Positions 1-6,922 are shown, counted from the stretch's first letter. The stretch: 12,446 bases of DNA from Acidobacteriota bacterium (GCA_020853255.1 JADYZI010000510.1:1-12446), one strand, 5' to 3'. Made by a program: numbers and translations. Notes: generated by a model from the sequence alone, not told the origin.

Positions 1-46
1 ACTGGTAGAAAGATCGCAATAGACAAAACTGCATTGCATCGCGGAT

Positions 47-86
47 AATGGCTGATGAACTGGCATTCGTCAGCCATTTCTGTTGC
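47..86 (+). terminator. Strong stem-loop, possible terminator of an upstream gene
   Basis: Positions 47-59 (AATGGCTGATGAA) pair with 66-78 (TTCGTCAGCCATT) around a 6-nt loop. The stem is 13 bp with a single G-T wobble. The 3' side is only moderately T-rich (ATTTCTGTT), so it is a weak intrinsic terminator, or else another kind of RNA hairpin. No gene is visible to its left inside the window, so its owner would lie beyond the edge. Confidence 0.4.
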
Positions 87-165
87 AAAATTTCTTGCCT
101 GGATCGTCTGATAGTGGCCGCATGGACGACCGGCGCGGCCGGACGGCTTTGCTCCCGCTTTGCAG

Positions 166-1056
166 ATGGACCCGAATCTTCGCCCCAACCTGGTAAATCT
201 ACTCTTAGCGCTTTCCGCGCTGTTTTTGATCACTGGATGCTTTTGCAGTTCGTCCCGCGAACCTGAGGTGGAACAGCCCGACGTATATATTGACGAATCA
301 AACACAGCTGCATCGAACAAAACTTTGGCGCCGGCGCCTTCGGCGCCAAAGCGGGATGAGGGAGATTTCATCGTCGAACACCTGGAGATAGAAACGCCCC
401 GCTACAAGGAGATCGACAGGCAGGTAAAGGACGCCAGGCTTCTGGAAAATGCCGCCGATAAGCTGAACGAGGCCCTTGCCTTGCCGCGAAACATCTATCT
501 CCGCACGAAGGACTGCAAAGAGGTCAATGCGTTTTACGACGCGAACGACGCTTCGGTAACGATGTGCTACGAGCTTATGGAAGATCTCTACCGGACCTTC
601 AAAAAAAGCGGCATCCCGGACGATCAGGCCTATAAGAAGATGAATGATGCCGTGCGGTTTGTATTTCTGCACGAAATAGCGCACGCCCTTATCGATCAAT
701 ACAAACTTCCCGTCGCCGGCAACGAGGAAGATGCGGCCGACCGATGCTCGGCTTACATAAACTTAAAGGAACTTGGCGATGAAGGTTTGCGGGCGGTTTA
801 CGCGGCGTCCGACGCATTTGCCATTGAATCAAAACAAGGCGACAATCGTGAACGCAGCCTTGCCGACGAACATTTGCTGCAGGAACAGAGATTCTACAAT
901 TCGCTGTGCATGATCTACGGATCTGACCCGAAGAAGCACCAGACTATCGTGGACAAGGGCTATCTGCCAAAAGAACGGGCGACACGCTGTCAGTGGGAAT
1001 ATCAAAGGGCCGTGGACAGTTGGATAAAATTGCTTGAACCCTGGCGAAAGAATTGA
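166..1056 (+). CDS. DUF4344-type putative metallopeptidase lipoprotein
   Basis: A 296-residue protein predicted to be secreted and lipid-anchored. A hydrophobic segment at residues 10-23 ends in a lipobox (I-T-G with Cys25), followed by an Ala/Pro/Ser linker at about 50-62. The body matches the DUF4344 family of putative metallopeptidases as I remember it: HEIAH at residues 169-173 is the zinc-binding HExxH motif, followed by a GNEEDAADR stretch (185-193) that likely supplies a third ligand. The family's later conserved DEH...QRFYN region is at 234-245, then YGSDP at 251-255, and a C-terminal RCQWEY near 274. The catalytic motif is intact, but substrate and physiological role are unknown. The ATG at 166 is preferred; an in-frame TTG at 160 would add two residues. 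No clear Shine-Dalgarno is visible. The n-region has only one Arg, weak for a signal peptide. The next gene starts 33 bp downstream on the same strand. Confidence 0.85.
   Translation: MDPNLRPNLVNLLLALSALFLITGCFCSSSREPEVEQPDVYIDESNTAASNKTLAPAPSAPKRDEGDFIVEHLEIETPRYKEIDRQVKDARLLENAADKLNEALALPRNIYLRTKDCKEVNAFYDANDASVTMCYELMEDLYRTFKKSGIPDDQAYKKMNDAVRFVFLHEIAHALIDQYKLPVAGNEEDAADRCSAYINLKELGDEGLRAVYAASDAFAIESKQGDNRERSLADEHLLQEQRFYNSLCMIYGSDPKKHQTIVDKGYLPKERATRCQWEYQRAVDSWIKLLEPWRKN
323..351. repeat. Perfect 11-bp palindrome inside the first lipoprotein gene
   Basis: CTTTGGCGCCG (323-333) and CGGCGCCAAAG (341-351) are perfect reverse complements around a 7-nt loop. A GGCGCC word occurs three times within the 29 bp. 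The palindrome encodes the Ala/Pro-rich linker between the lipidated Cys and the peptidase-like domain, where insertions would be tolerated. It may be a repetitive palindromic element absorbed in frame, or simply GC-rich linker codons. Confidence 0.6.
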
Positions 1057-1076
1057 ACAGTTTTTATTTTTATTCT

Positions 1077-1083
1077 GGAGAGA
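1077..1083 (+). promoter_or_regulatory. Ribosome binding site of the second lipoprotein gene
   Basis: GGAGAGA lies 6 nt upstream of the ATG at 1090, in the 33-bp gap after the previous stop codon. It fixes the start of the second lipoprotein. It also shows that this gene can be translated from a shared message with the first. Confidence 0.7.
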
Positions 1084-1089
1084 CCTCAA

Positions 1090-1671
1090 ATGAAAAAACT
1101 TGCAACTTCCCTGTTTTTTGGAAAAGATGCCCGCTTAAGCGGACTTATCGCTTTCGCGATCGTTGGCGCGATCGCCCTTGGCTGTACATGCTCAAAGGAG
1201 TTTGGCACGACCAGCAACTCGAGCACATCGAATAGCTCGACAACCAGCAACTCGAGCACGACGACAACTGAAACAGATACGGATTCAAACGGCGTGCCGT
1301 CAGATTCGACGCTTCAAGGTCTTGTAAAGGAAACGACCGCCGATTTTGCTCACGCGCTTGATACAAATGACTTCAGCGAGATCTACGAAAATGCCTCGTC
1401 TGATTTTAAGAGCACATACACAGAAGATCAGATGGCCGACGTTTTCAAAGAATTCGTGCAAAAGAAAAAACTGATCCTGCCAAGCCTGAACAAGGTTCCG
1501 GCCGCTACCGCCAACTTCTCGCCTGCTCCAAGCATCCGACAGGAAAAGGGCCTTGATATTCTTGTGCTCGAAGGAAAATTCCCGACCAAACCGCTGAACG
1601 TAAAATTTGAGTACGAATATGTCAAGCGCGACGGAGAATGGAAACTTCTCAAACTGGTCGTAAATATGTAA
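1090..1671 (+). CDS. Putative lipoprotein with Ser/Thr/Asn linker and NTF2-like/DUF4864-like domain
   Basis: A 193-residue protein. The N-terminus carries KK, a further Lys and an Arg, then a hydrophobic stretch (residues 17-30) ending in A-L-G-Cys32. This is an acceptable but imperfect lipobox, so an outer-membrane or periplasmic lipoprotein is likely. Residues 40-68 are low complexity, dominated by Ser, Thr, Asn and then Thr/Asp/Glu, and act as a flexible tether. Residues 75-193 form a compact domain: two helices with a T-DF-AL pattern, a YTEDQ helix, then beta strands ending in DGEWKLLKLVV. This resembles NTF2-like, DUF4864 or DUF3887 accessory domains. No catalytic residues are recognised. 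Similar tethered domains recur in Acidobacteriota as I recall, without a known role. Cotranscription with the upstream DUF4344 gene is likely, so a joint envelope function is conceivable but unproven. Confidence 0.75.
   Translation: MKKLATSLFFGKDARLSGLIAFAIVGAIALGCTCSKEFGTTSNSSTSNSSTTSNSSTTTTETDTDSNGVPSDSTLQGLVKETTADFAHALDTNDFSEIYENASSDFKSTYTEDQMADVFKEFVQKKKLILPSLNKVPAATANFSPAPSIRQEKGLDILVLEGKFPTKPLNVKFEYEYVKRDGEWKLLKLVVNM
1210..1259 (+). repeat. Degenerate repeat encoding the SNSST linker
   Basis: A 17-bp word, ACCAGCAACTCGAGCAC, occurs exactly at 1210-1226 and again at 1243-1259, 33 bp (11 codons) apart. A diverged relative lies between them. It encodes repeated T-S-N-S-S-T units. The 33-bp period keeps frame, so copy-number change would only alter linker length. 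Confidence 0.7.
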
Positions 1672-1694
1672 ACCGTTCATCGATATTGAGTCTT

Positions 1695-1731
1695 GGCAAA
1701 GGTGGCTCGTGCGGCTGCCTTTTTGCCTTTT
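1695..1731 (+). terminator. Probable intrinsic terminator after the lipoprotein pair
   Basis: AAAGGTGGC (1698-1706) pairs with GCTGCCTTT (1714-1722) over a 7-nt loop, using two G-T wobbles. GGC (1695-1697) can further pair with GCC (1725-1727) across a two-T bulge, and TTTT follows. It starts about 24 bp after the stop of the second lipoprotein and would separate that transcript from sucC. Confidence 0.5.
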
Positions 1732-1751
1732 GGACGCCGGACAGCTAAAAT
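1723..1751 (+). promoter_or_regulatory. Candidate sigma-70 promoter for sucC
   Basis: TTGCCT (1723-1728) as a weak -35 and TAAAAT (1746-1751) as a good -10 are separated by 17 bp. Transcription would start near 1758 and leave a leader of about 43 nt. The -35 matches only 4 of 6 consensus bases and overlaps the terminator stem just upstream, so this is a suggestion only. Confidence 0.3.
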
Positions 1752-1772
1752 TGGGCTTTCGATCAAATCCTC

Positions 1773-1790
1773 CGACAGTGCAGGCTGTCG
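1773..1790 (+). promoter_or_regulatory. Small hairpin just upstream of the sucC start
   Basis: CGACAG (1773-1778) pairs with CTGTCG (1785-1790) over a 6-nt loop, ending 10 nt before the sucC ATG. No Shine-Dalgarno is visible between it and the start codon. The hairpin may help expose the initiation region or may be fortuitous. Confidence 0.25.
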
Positions 1791-1800
1791 ATCTCATCAT

Positions 1801-2961
1801 ATGAAAATTCACGAGTATCAAGGCAAAGCACTTCTTAAGGAATACGGCGTCCCTGTCCCGCGCGGAATTGTCGCCCGGACAGCGGAAGAGGCCGAAGCGG
1901 CGGCACGCGAACTTGGCACAGACATCGTAGTTGTAAAGGCACAGATCCACGCAGGAGGCCGGGGAAAAGGCGGCGGCGTAAAGCTTGCCAAATCTCCCGC
2001 CGAGGCAAAAGAGATAGCGGGCCAAATGCTTGGGATGATGCTTGTAACACATCAAACCGGCCCCGAAGGCCGCGAGGTGAAAACGCTGCTCATCGAAGAA
2101 GGATTGCCGATCGACCGCGAGTTCTATTTGGCCGTCACGCTCGACCGCGTGACCGGCCGCAACGTGTTCATGGCGTCGAAAGCCGGCGGAATGGACATTG
2201 AAAAGGTGGCTGAGGAAACGCCGGAATTGATCTTGAAAGAAACGATCGATCCTTCGGTCGGTTTGCGTCCTTTTCAGGCGCGGAAACTCGCTTTCGGACT
2301 TGGAATTCCAAATGATCTCATCAATCAGGCGGCGAAATTTATGCTGACGCTTTATGATGCGTACGAAAAAATGGACGCGTCGCTGCTTGAGATAAATCCT
2401 TTTTTGCTCACGAAGGACAATCGGCTGATCGCGCTCGATGCAAAGGTGAATTTTGACGACAACGCGATGTTCCGGCACAAGGATTATGCAGAACTTCGCG
2501 ACCTGAACGAGGAAGAACCACTCGAGATCGAGGCATCGAAATACGATCTCAATTACATAAAACTCGACGGCAATATCGGCTGTATGGTAAACGGTGCCGG
2601 ACTTGCGATGGCGACAATGGACATCATCAAATTAGCCGGCGGCGAGCCCGCTAACTTTCTCGATGTAGGCGGCGGTGCTTCGCAGGAACGCGTCGAACAA
2701 GCGTTCAAGATCCTTCTTGCCGACGACAACGTGAAGGCTGTTTTGATAAACATCTTCGGCGGCATCGTCCGCTGCGATATGGTCGCCAACGGCGTCGTCG
2801 CCGCCGCAAAAAATCTCGGCGTTTCAATTCCCATAGTCGCCCGCCTCGAAGGCACCAACGTCGAAGAAGGCCGCCGCGTCCTCTCCGAATCCAACATCGG
2901 CATCATCCCTGCAACAACAATGTCCGACGCCGCCGAAAAAGTCGTCGCCGCAGCTGCGTAA
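1801..2961 (+). CDS. sucC: Succinyl-CoA synthetase beta subunit (ADP-forming)
   Basis: A 386-residue protein, the usual SucC length. It is the beta subunit of cytosolic succinate-CoA ligase, which makes ATP or GTP from succinyl-CoA in the TCA cycle. Residues 1-240 are an ATP-grasp fold: the conserved start [28 protein letters not shown] around 43-61, and LLEINPF near 195-201 in the metal/nucleotide site. Residues about 250-386 are the ligase-CoA domain, with [23 protein letters not shown], the [14 protein letters not shown] helix-capping loop and a final ARLEGTN segment. The frame is open upstream to a TTG at 1693, but homologues begin at MKIHEYQ, so ATG 1801 is the start, despite lacking a clear Shine-Dalgarno. 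The partner sucD, normally directly downstream, is absent: a permease gene follows after 239 bp. The alpha subunit must be encoded elsewhere. Confidence 0.97.
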   Translation: MKIHEYQGKALLKEYGVPVPRGIVARTAEEAEAAARELGTDIVVVKAQIHAGGRGKGGGVKLAKSPAEAKEIAGQMLGMMLVTHQTGPEGREVKTLLIEEGLPIDREFYLAVTLDRVTGRNVFMASKAGGMDIEKVAEETPELILKETIDPSVGLRPFQARKLAFGLGIPNDLINQAAKFMLTLYDAYEKMDASLLEINPFLLTKDNRLIALDAKVNFDDNAMFRHKDYAELRDLNEEEPLEIEASKYDLNYIKLDGNIGCMVNGAGLAMATMDIIKLAGGEPANFLDVGGGASQERVEQAFKILLADDNVKAVLINIFGGIVRCDMVANGVVAAAKNLGVSIPIVARLEGTNVEEGRRVLSESNIGIIPATTMSDAAEKVVAAAA

Positions 2962-2984
2962 GAATTTAGCCACAAACAAACACA

Positions 2985-3024
2985 AAAAGCACGAGACTGT
3001 TCGATTCCGCTTCGTGCTTTTCAT
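2985..3024 (+). terminator. Candidate terminator downstream of sucC
   Basis: AAAAGCACGA (2985-2994) and TCGTGCTTTT (3012-3021) are perfect 10-bp complements separated by 17 nt, starting 23 bp after the sucC stop. The T-run is short (TTTT then CATG) and the loop is long for a textbook terminator. The A-rich left arm gives a T-run on the other strand too, so it could act in both directions between sucC and the minus-strand relic at 3041-3163. Confidence 0.45.
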
Positions 3025-3040
3025 GTGCTTAAAAAACTAT

Positions 3041-3163
3041 TTAACGTGTTGGATTTTCCTTCTTAGACGGTGACATGTATTCGCTCTTTTTCTTGAGGCC
3101 GAGGGCTTGGATCTCGTTCGAGCTTTCGCCGAACTGAGCTAAGATGTGCGCCGTTCTGGTATG
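3041..3163 (-). pseudogene. C-terminal relic of a small hypothetical protein
   Basis: Read on the minus strand, 3163 down to 3041 is an open frame of 40 codons ending in TAA, bounded upstream by an in-frame TAG (3164-3166) and lacking a usable start. It reads ...HILAQFGESSNEIQALGLKK then KSEYMSPSKKENPTR. The pattern FG-ESSNE-xxxLGLKKKSE followed by a basic tail resembles C-termini of small uncharacterised proteins seen in Acidobacteriota and Cyanobacteria, from memory and unverified. The body of such a protein should extend rightwards, but that space is occupied by the start of the SulP gene. The fragment therefore looks like the surviving tail of a gene cut off by insertion or deletion. It could also be a chance open frame. 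Confidence 0.4.
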
Positions 3164-3200
3164 CTAATTCAACACTCTCGCAGAGTCATGCGACGTTCTT

Positions 3201-4880
3201 GTGAATGACGACGCTATGATAAGAAACTTCGAGCCGAAACTAATAAGCATCCTGCGCGAAGGATATGCAAAAAAGACTTTCCTTGGCGATCTGTTGGGTG
3301 GACTAACTGTTGGCATCGTTGCTCTGCCGTTATCGATCGCGCTTGCAATTGCCTCGGGCGTAAAACCTGAACAAGGACTATACACTGCAATATTTGCCGG
3401 AGCCGTAATCGCGATGCTCGGCGGATCGCGTGCTCAGATCAGCGGGCCAACCGGAGCGTTCATCGTCATTGTTTACGGCATTGTGCAGAAATACGGTTAC
3501 GACGGACTCGTTGTCGCGACCTTAATCGCAGGTGTTTTGTTGATAGCGATGGGTATCGCTCGAATGGGCGCCTTTCTCAAGTTCGTGCCGTTTCCTGTTG
3601 TTGTTGGGTTTACATCTGGTATTGCATTGATAATCGCTTCGTCGCAGATCAGCGACTTTCTCGGACTGCAAATAGATAAAGTGCCGGCTGATTTCATTGC
3701 AAAGTGGATGGTGTATATCGAAAATATATTCACCGCCGATCTTTATTCCGTCGGTGTCGGCGTCGCATCGCTGCTAATCATCATTTTGTGGCCCCGCGTT
3801 ACGCATCGAGTGCCGGGCCAGTTGATCACAATACTTGTTGTCACGGCTGCCGTGCAAATATTTCAGCTTCCTGTGGACACGATTGCATCTCGATTCGGAG
3901 GCGTTCCCAATACACTTCCGTCGCCGCATATTCCCAGCGTCACTTTTGAGTTAATACAACAGATGTTCATGCCCGCTGTTACCATCGCCATGCTTGCCGG
4001 TCTCGAATCATTGCTTTCTGCAGTCGTAGCCGACGGAATGATGGGTTCGCGACATAGATCAAACATGGAACTAGTCGCACAAGGCACTGGGAACATCGTT
4101 TCTGTCCTATTCGCTGGAATTCCGGCGACAGGCGCCATTGCCCGCACCGCCACAAACATCAAGAACGGCGGCAAAACACCTGTTTCTGCACTAATACACT
4201 GCTTATTTCTACTTTTAGTATTGCTGCTCGTCGGCCAATGGGCAGCTATGATACCGATGGCAACGCTTGCTGCCGTGCTGCTGGTCGTCGCATATAACAT
4301 GAGCGAGTGGCGCGAATTCATTCATTTGCTTAAAAGCCCTCGCGGCGACGTCGCGGTATTGCTTGCGACCTTTTTGCTAACTGTCCTGATCGATCTCACA
4401 ACTGCTATACAGATCGGCATCCTGCTCGCGGCATTTCTTTTCCTGCAAAAAATGTCCACTGAAACACAGGTTTCACTTATCACCGACAACCTCAAGGACG
4501 ATGAGGAGTTTCAAAGTCGTGACATGAGCGGGATAGACATTCCTGACGGCGTAGAAGTGTTCGAAATATATGGTTCGTTATTTTTTGGTGCTGTCAGACA
4601 GTTCAAAGAGTCGATTCGCATAGTCTCGAAAAAGCCAAAAGCGTTGATCTTGCGAATGCGACAGGTCCCGACCATCGACGCAAGCGGCATACGCGTCCTT
4701 GAGGAGATGGCGGAAGATGCCCGCGATAATGGATACGTCATTATTTTCTCCGCTGTGACGAGAGCAGTTTATCGAGTAATGCGAAAGAGCGGACTCGTTG
4801 AAAAAGTCGGGAAGAAAAACTTCGCCGGCGATATCTTTGCAGCTATCGAAATTGCCAGGGAACGGTCGAAGAAAGGCTAA
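3201..4880 (+). CDS. SulP family inorganic anion permease with STAS domain
   Basis: A 559-residue inner-membrane transporter of the SulP/SLC26 family, which carries sulfate, bicarbonate or related anions. Residues about 25-430 form the membrane domain: TM1 with VGIVALPLSIALAIASG (about 37-53), the family signature around GLYTAIFAGAVIAMLGGSRA with QISGPTGAF (59-87), and the later substrate-region motif GIPATGAIARTATNIKNGG. Residues about 445-550 are a cytoplasmic STAS domain containing IDASGI (492-497), with Ser495 at the position phosphorylated in anti-sigma antagonists. Length is normal for the family. The start is uncertain: GTG 3201 or ATG 3216, neither with a clear Shine-Dalgarno. Codons such as TTA, CTA and ATA look more frequent than in neighbouring genes. 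With the truncated relic just upstream, this hints at later arrival. The substrate cannot be chosen from sequence alone. Its stop lies 8 bp from the convergent acyltransferase gene. Confidence 0.93.
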   Translation: MNDDAMIRNFEPKLISILREGYAKKTFLGDLLGGLTVGIVALPLSIALAIASGVKPEQGLYTAIFAGAVIAMLGGSRAQISGPTGAFIVIVYGIVQKYGYDGLVVATLIAGVLLIAMGIARMGAFLKFVPFPVVVGFTSGIALIIASSQISDFLGLQIDKVPADFIAKWMVYIENIFTADLYSVGVGVASLLIIILWPRVTHRVPGQLITILVVTAAVQIFQLPVDTIASRFGGVPNTLPSPHIPSVTFELIQQMFMPAVTIAMLAGLESLLSAVVADGMMGSRHRSNMELVAQGTGNIVSVLFAGIPATGAIARTATNIKNGGKTPVSALIHCLFLLLVLLLVGQWAAMIPMATLAAVLLVVAYNMSEWREFIHLLKSPRGDVAVLLATFLLTVLIDLTTAIQIGILLAAFLFLQKMSTETQVSLITDNLKDDEEFQSRDMSGIDIPDGVEVFEIYGSLFFGAVRQFKESIRIVSKKPKALILRMRQVPTIDASGIRVLEEMAEDARDNGYVIIFSAVTRAVYRVMRKSGLVEKVGKKNFAGDIFAAIEIARERSKKG

Positions 4881-4888
4881 TTTTGCAG

Positions 4889-6250
4889 TCAAACTTTTAT
4901 GTAGATCCGTTTCCGATACAAAAGCCACATGAGGAAGAGCCAGAAGAGGATGAAGCAGACAGCGAATGCGAGCGAAGCGTTTATTGGTGACGCCCAGGAG
5001 AGGAAAAGGTTGTTGAAGATCCAGCCCTGGAGCGTGGTTTCTTTTCCGTCGGCACCGGCTATGCGAATCATCCCCATGAGCCGTGCCATAAGGCCCGAAA
5101 AAGCAAAAAGCGCGAGCGCGTTTACGCCGAAAACGACAAACGGCTTGGCCCAGCGTTTGTAGCCTTTGACGTCGATCAGGTAGTAGCAGAAGCCAAGCGT
5201 CAAAAGCGCGAGGCCGGATGTATAAACGACATACGAGCTTGTCCAAAGCGATTTATTCAGCGGAAATACCAGACTCCACGACCAACCAATAGCTAGTAGC
5301 ACAGTCCCGAAAAAGAAAAGCCCGATCGTCTTTGTTAATGATGAATGATGAATGGTGAATGATGAACTGTCAGAAACCTGAGATTCATCATTCATCATTC
5401 CTGTCTCATCATTTCTTTTAAGCCATATTCCCGTAAGAACACCGGAGATCGTCGTTACCAGAGCCGGGATCGTTGACAGAATTCCTTCTGGGTCGAACAC
5501 TTTTGCCTGCCGCCACATGTGGCTTTCGGTCAGGATCGTTCGGTCGAGCCATGCGGCGAGATTGCATGCTTTGTCGTCGATCGTCGTGATCTCGCATCCC
5601 GGAACAGCGACCAATGTCATCAGTGCCCAATAAATAAGCAGAAGCGCGATGCCAATGACGGTCTGCTGTTTCCAGTTGGTGTGAAGAAAGATGAGCGAGA
5701 CAATGAGATAGCAGACGGCGATTCTCTGGAGCACGCCAGGTATGCGCATTGTCCCAAAGTTGTACCAGACGATCGGCGTGCCGGCCAGCCAAAATACCGC
5801 CAATAGCAACGCCGACACGCCCGCGACGATCGCCGCCTGAGTTCGTTTGCCCCAAAGATAAAGAAATAATGCCGCGGAGAAAGACAGAACTAAAACGATC
5901 TTGACGAGATATGGTATCTCGGTCTTGCCGAAATCGAAGAACGGGATCATCGAGATCAGCAGGCCGACGACGAATATAGACACCGAACGCGAAACGATCT
6001 TCAAGTAAACATCGCGGGTAATTCCCGCTTCAAGTCGCTTGCCCAATGCGATAGGAATGGCGACGCCGACGATAAACAAAAAGAACGGAAAGATATAGTC
6101 CGTCGGTGTTATTCCATGCCAGGGCGCGTGTTCAAGCGGCGCGTAGATCGCCGACCATGTGCCCGGATTATTGACAAGCACCATTCCCGCGATCGTCATG
6201 CCGCGAAAGACATCGAGCGATACGAGACGTTGAGGTGAAGCAGGTGTCAT
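4889..6250 (-). CDS. NagX/HGSNAT-like membrane acyltransferase family protein
   Basis: A 453-residue polytopic membrane protein with about ten hydrophobic helices. The start is diagnostic of the NagX/HGSNAT group (COG4299, DUF5009-like): RLVSLDVFRGMTIAGMVLVN at residues 8-27, then HAPWHGITPTDYIFPFFLFI at 41-60. The histidine next to the GxTxxDxxFP motif corresponds to the region of the catalytic His in heparan-alpha-glucosaminide N-acetyltransferase. Bacterial members are implicated in N-acetylglucosamine or oligosaccharide metabolism, and the exact substrate is unknown. The C-terminus (LYRKRIYIKV) is intact. Residues about 280-305, between two membrane helices, are an atypical hydrophilic stretch (MMNDE...FTIHHSSL) encoded by a palindromic repeat (5337-5400). 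It probably inserted in frame without destroying the protein. The ATG at 6250 is preceded by the inverted repeats of the 6251-6385 gap, and no clear Shine-Dalgarno is seen. Confidence 0.85.
   Translation of the reverse strand: MTPASPQRLVSLDVFRGMTIAGMVLVNNPGTWSAIYAPLEHAPWHGITPTDYIFPFFLFIVGVAIPIALGKRLEAGITRDVYLKIVSRSVSIFVVGLLISMIPFFDFGKTEIPYLVKIVLVLSFSAALFLYLWGKRTQAAIVAGVSALLLAVFWLAGTPIVWYNFGTMRIPGVLQRIAVCYLIVSLIFLHTNWKQQTVIGIALLLIYWALMTLVAVPGCEITTIDDKACNLAAWLDRTILTESHMWRQAKVFDPEGILSTIPALVTTISGVLTGIWLKRNDETGMMNDESQVSDSSSFTIHHSSLTKTIGLFFFGTVLLAIGWSWSLVFPLNKSLWTSSYVVYTSGLALLTLGFCYYLIDVKGYKRWAKPFVVFGVNALALFAFSGLMARLMGMIRIAGADGKETTLQGWIFNNLFLSWASPINASLAFAVCFILFWLFLMWLLYRKRIYIKV
5337..5400. repeat. 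In-frame palindromic repeat inside the acyltransferase gene
   Basis: Left arm 5350-5366 (GAATGGTGAATGATGAA) matches the reverse complement of right arm 5384-5400 at 16 of 17 positions. The spacer adds an inner TCAG/CTGA stem (5370-5373 with 5378-5381) and an AAAC loop. To the left, 5337-5349 continues the GATGAAT repetition. On the coding strand it yields MMNDE, a Ser-rich loop and FTIHHSSL. The base composition differs sharply from the helix codons on both sides, and the element keeps the reading frame. I recall similar FI-HHSSF-type inserts in proteins of Acidobacteriota and related phyla, but have not checked. Confidence 0.75.
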
Positions 6251-6264
6251 CTAAAGAAAGTTTT

Positions 6265-6375
6265 GCCCGCGAATAACACGAATTTCTCTAATAAGAGATA
6301 AATCCCGCTTAGCCGCCGAACTCGAATTTGAATTTGAATGGTATTTCTTTGCCCTTATTCGCGTAATTCGTGGGC
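6265..6375. repeat. Inverted repeat pair in the gap between the acyltransferase and YfiT-like genes
   Basis: GCCCGCGAATAACACGAAT (6265-6283) and the reverse complement of ATTCGCGTAATTCGTGGGC (6357-6375) agree at 16 of 19 positions. Between them is a short tandem of AATTTG (6325-6336). The 135-bp gap thus consists mostly of one inverted-repeat unit with no open frame. It lies upstream of the acyltransferase start and just past the stop of the YfiT-like gene, so it may supply a termination or RNA-stability structure. It looks like a dispersed intergenic element. Confidence 0.65.
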
Positions 6376-6385
6376 GAGATCTTCA

Positions 6386-6919
6386 CTACCAGCCGTTCCG
6401 CTCGCGAGTTCCGGTTATATGTGCCGTGTGGTGAAGCGAATGCCAGGCGTAAAGTCCAAGAACCTTTTCTAATTTCCAATTGCCTGTTTCGGGATGGATG
6501 AACTCGCTCTCAAAATCGGCATCGCTCATGTTTTGCAATAACTCGGCCCAGCGGGAATGAACGCCGTCGATGATCGCCAGCGAAACTTCGACGGGTAGCT
6601 TGCTGTCTGCCAGTTCCGCCCAGCGGTCCTCATAATATGGCCGGATAGTCGGGGCTTCGTCCTCGGTCAACGCCAGCTTGAAACGACAAAATGAATTGAT
6701 ATGGCTGTCCGCTATATGATGCACCGTTTGCCGAAGCGTCCAGCCTTCAGGCCGGTATGGCGTATCAAGCTGCTCATCGGTCAAGCCTGCGACCGCGGCC
6801 CGTATATTTGCCGGCAGGTCAGCGATAGTCTTTATGTTTTCTTCGCGTGAAGCATAGGCCGCCGCATTGAATTTGCCGATCGGAAAACGCGGGTCATGCT
6901 CTTGGGTTGCTTGGATCAT
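6386..6919 (-). CDS. YfiT/BstA-like DinB-superfamily metalloprotein
   Basis: A 177-residue four-helix-bundle protein of the DinB/YfiT superfamily. The family hallmark histidines are present: His67 in TVHHIADSH, plus His160 and His164 in AWHSLHHTAHITGTRERNGW at the C-terminus. These positions coincide with the metal-binding triad I recall for Bacillus subtilis YfiT. The N-terminal DPRFPIGKF segment and GWTLRQTVHHIADSH are also typical of the YfiT group, annotated as metal-dependent hydrolases or bacillithiol S-transferases (BstA). Whether this organism makes bacillithiol cannot be told from the window. ATG 6919 is chosen over an in-frame TTG at 6937, because the TTG falls inside the flanking inverted-repeat element and homologues start near here. 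The gene lies downstream of dnaB on the same strand, separated by 106 bp filled with repeats. Confidence 0.88.
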   Translation of the reverse strand: MIQATQEHDPRFPIGKFNAAAYASREENIKTIADLPANIRAAVAGLTDEQLDTPYRPEGWTLRQTVHHIADSHINSFCRFKLALTEDEAPTIRPYYEDRWAELADSKLPVEVSLAIIDGVHSRWAELLQNMSDADFESEFIHPETGNWKLEKVLGLYAWHSLHHTAHITGTRERNGW

Positions 6920-6922
6920 ATT

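Noticed and set aside
1168..1175. A GCGATCGC octamer (HIP1-like)
   Set aside because: It is a single copy within signal-peptide codons; no iteration is seen in the window.
1693..1800. A 36-residue N-terminal extension of SucC from a TTG
   Set aside because: SucC proteins start at MKIHEYQ; the extension overlaps the likely terminator and promoter.
1300..2478. A 392-codon open frame on the minus strand across the second lipoprotein and sucC
   Set aside because: It lies antisense to two well-supported genes, crosses their boundary, and has a composition (His, Arg, Cys, Phe rich) with no recognisable domain.
5337..5400. CRISPR or microsatellite interpretation of the GATGAAT-rich stretch
   Set aside because: There are no regularly spaced repeats with unique spacers, and the units are inverted around a centre rather than a simple tandem run.
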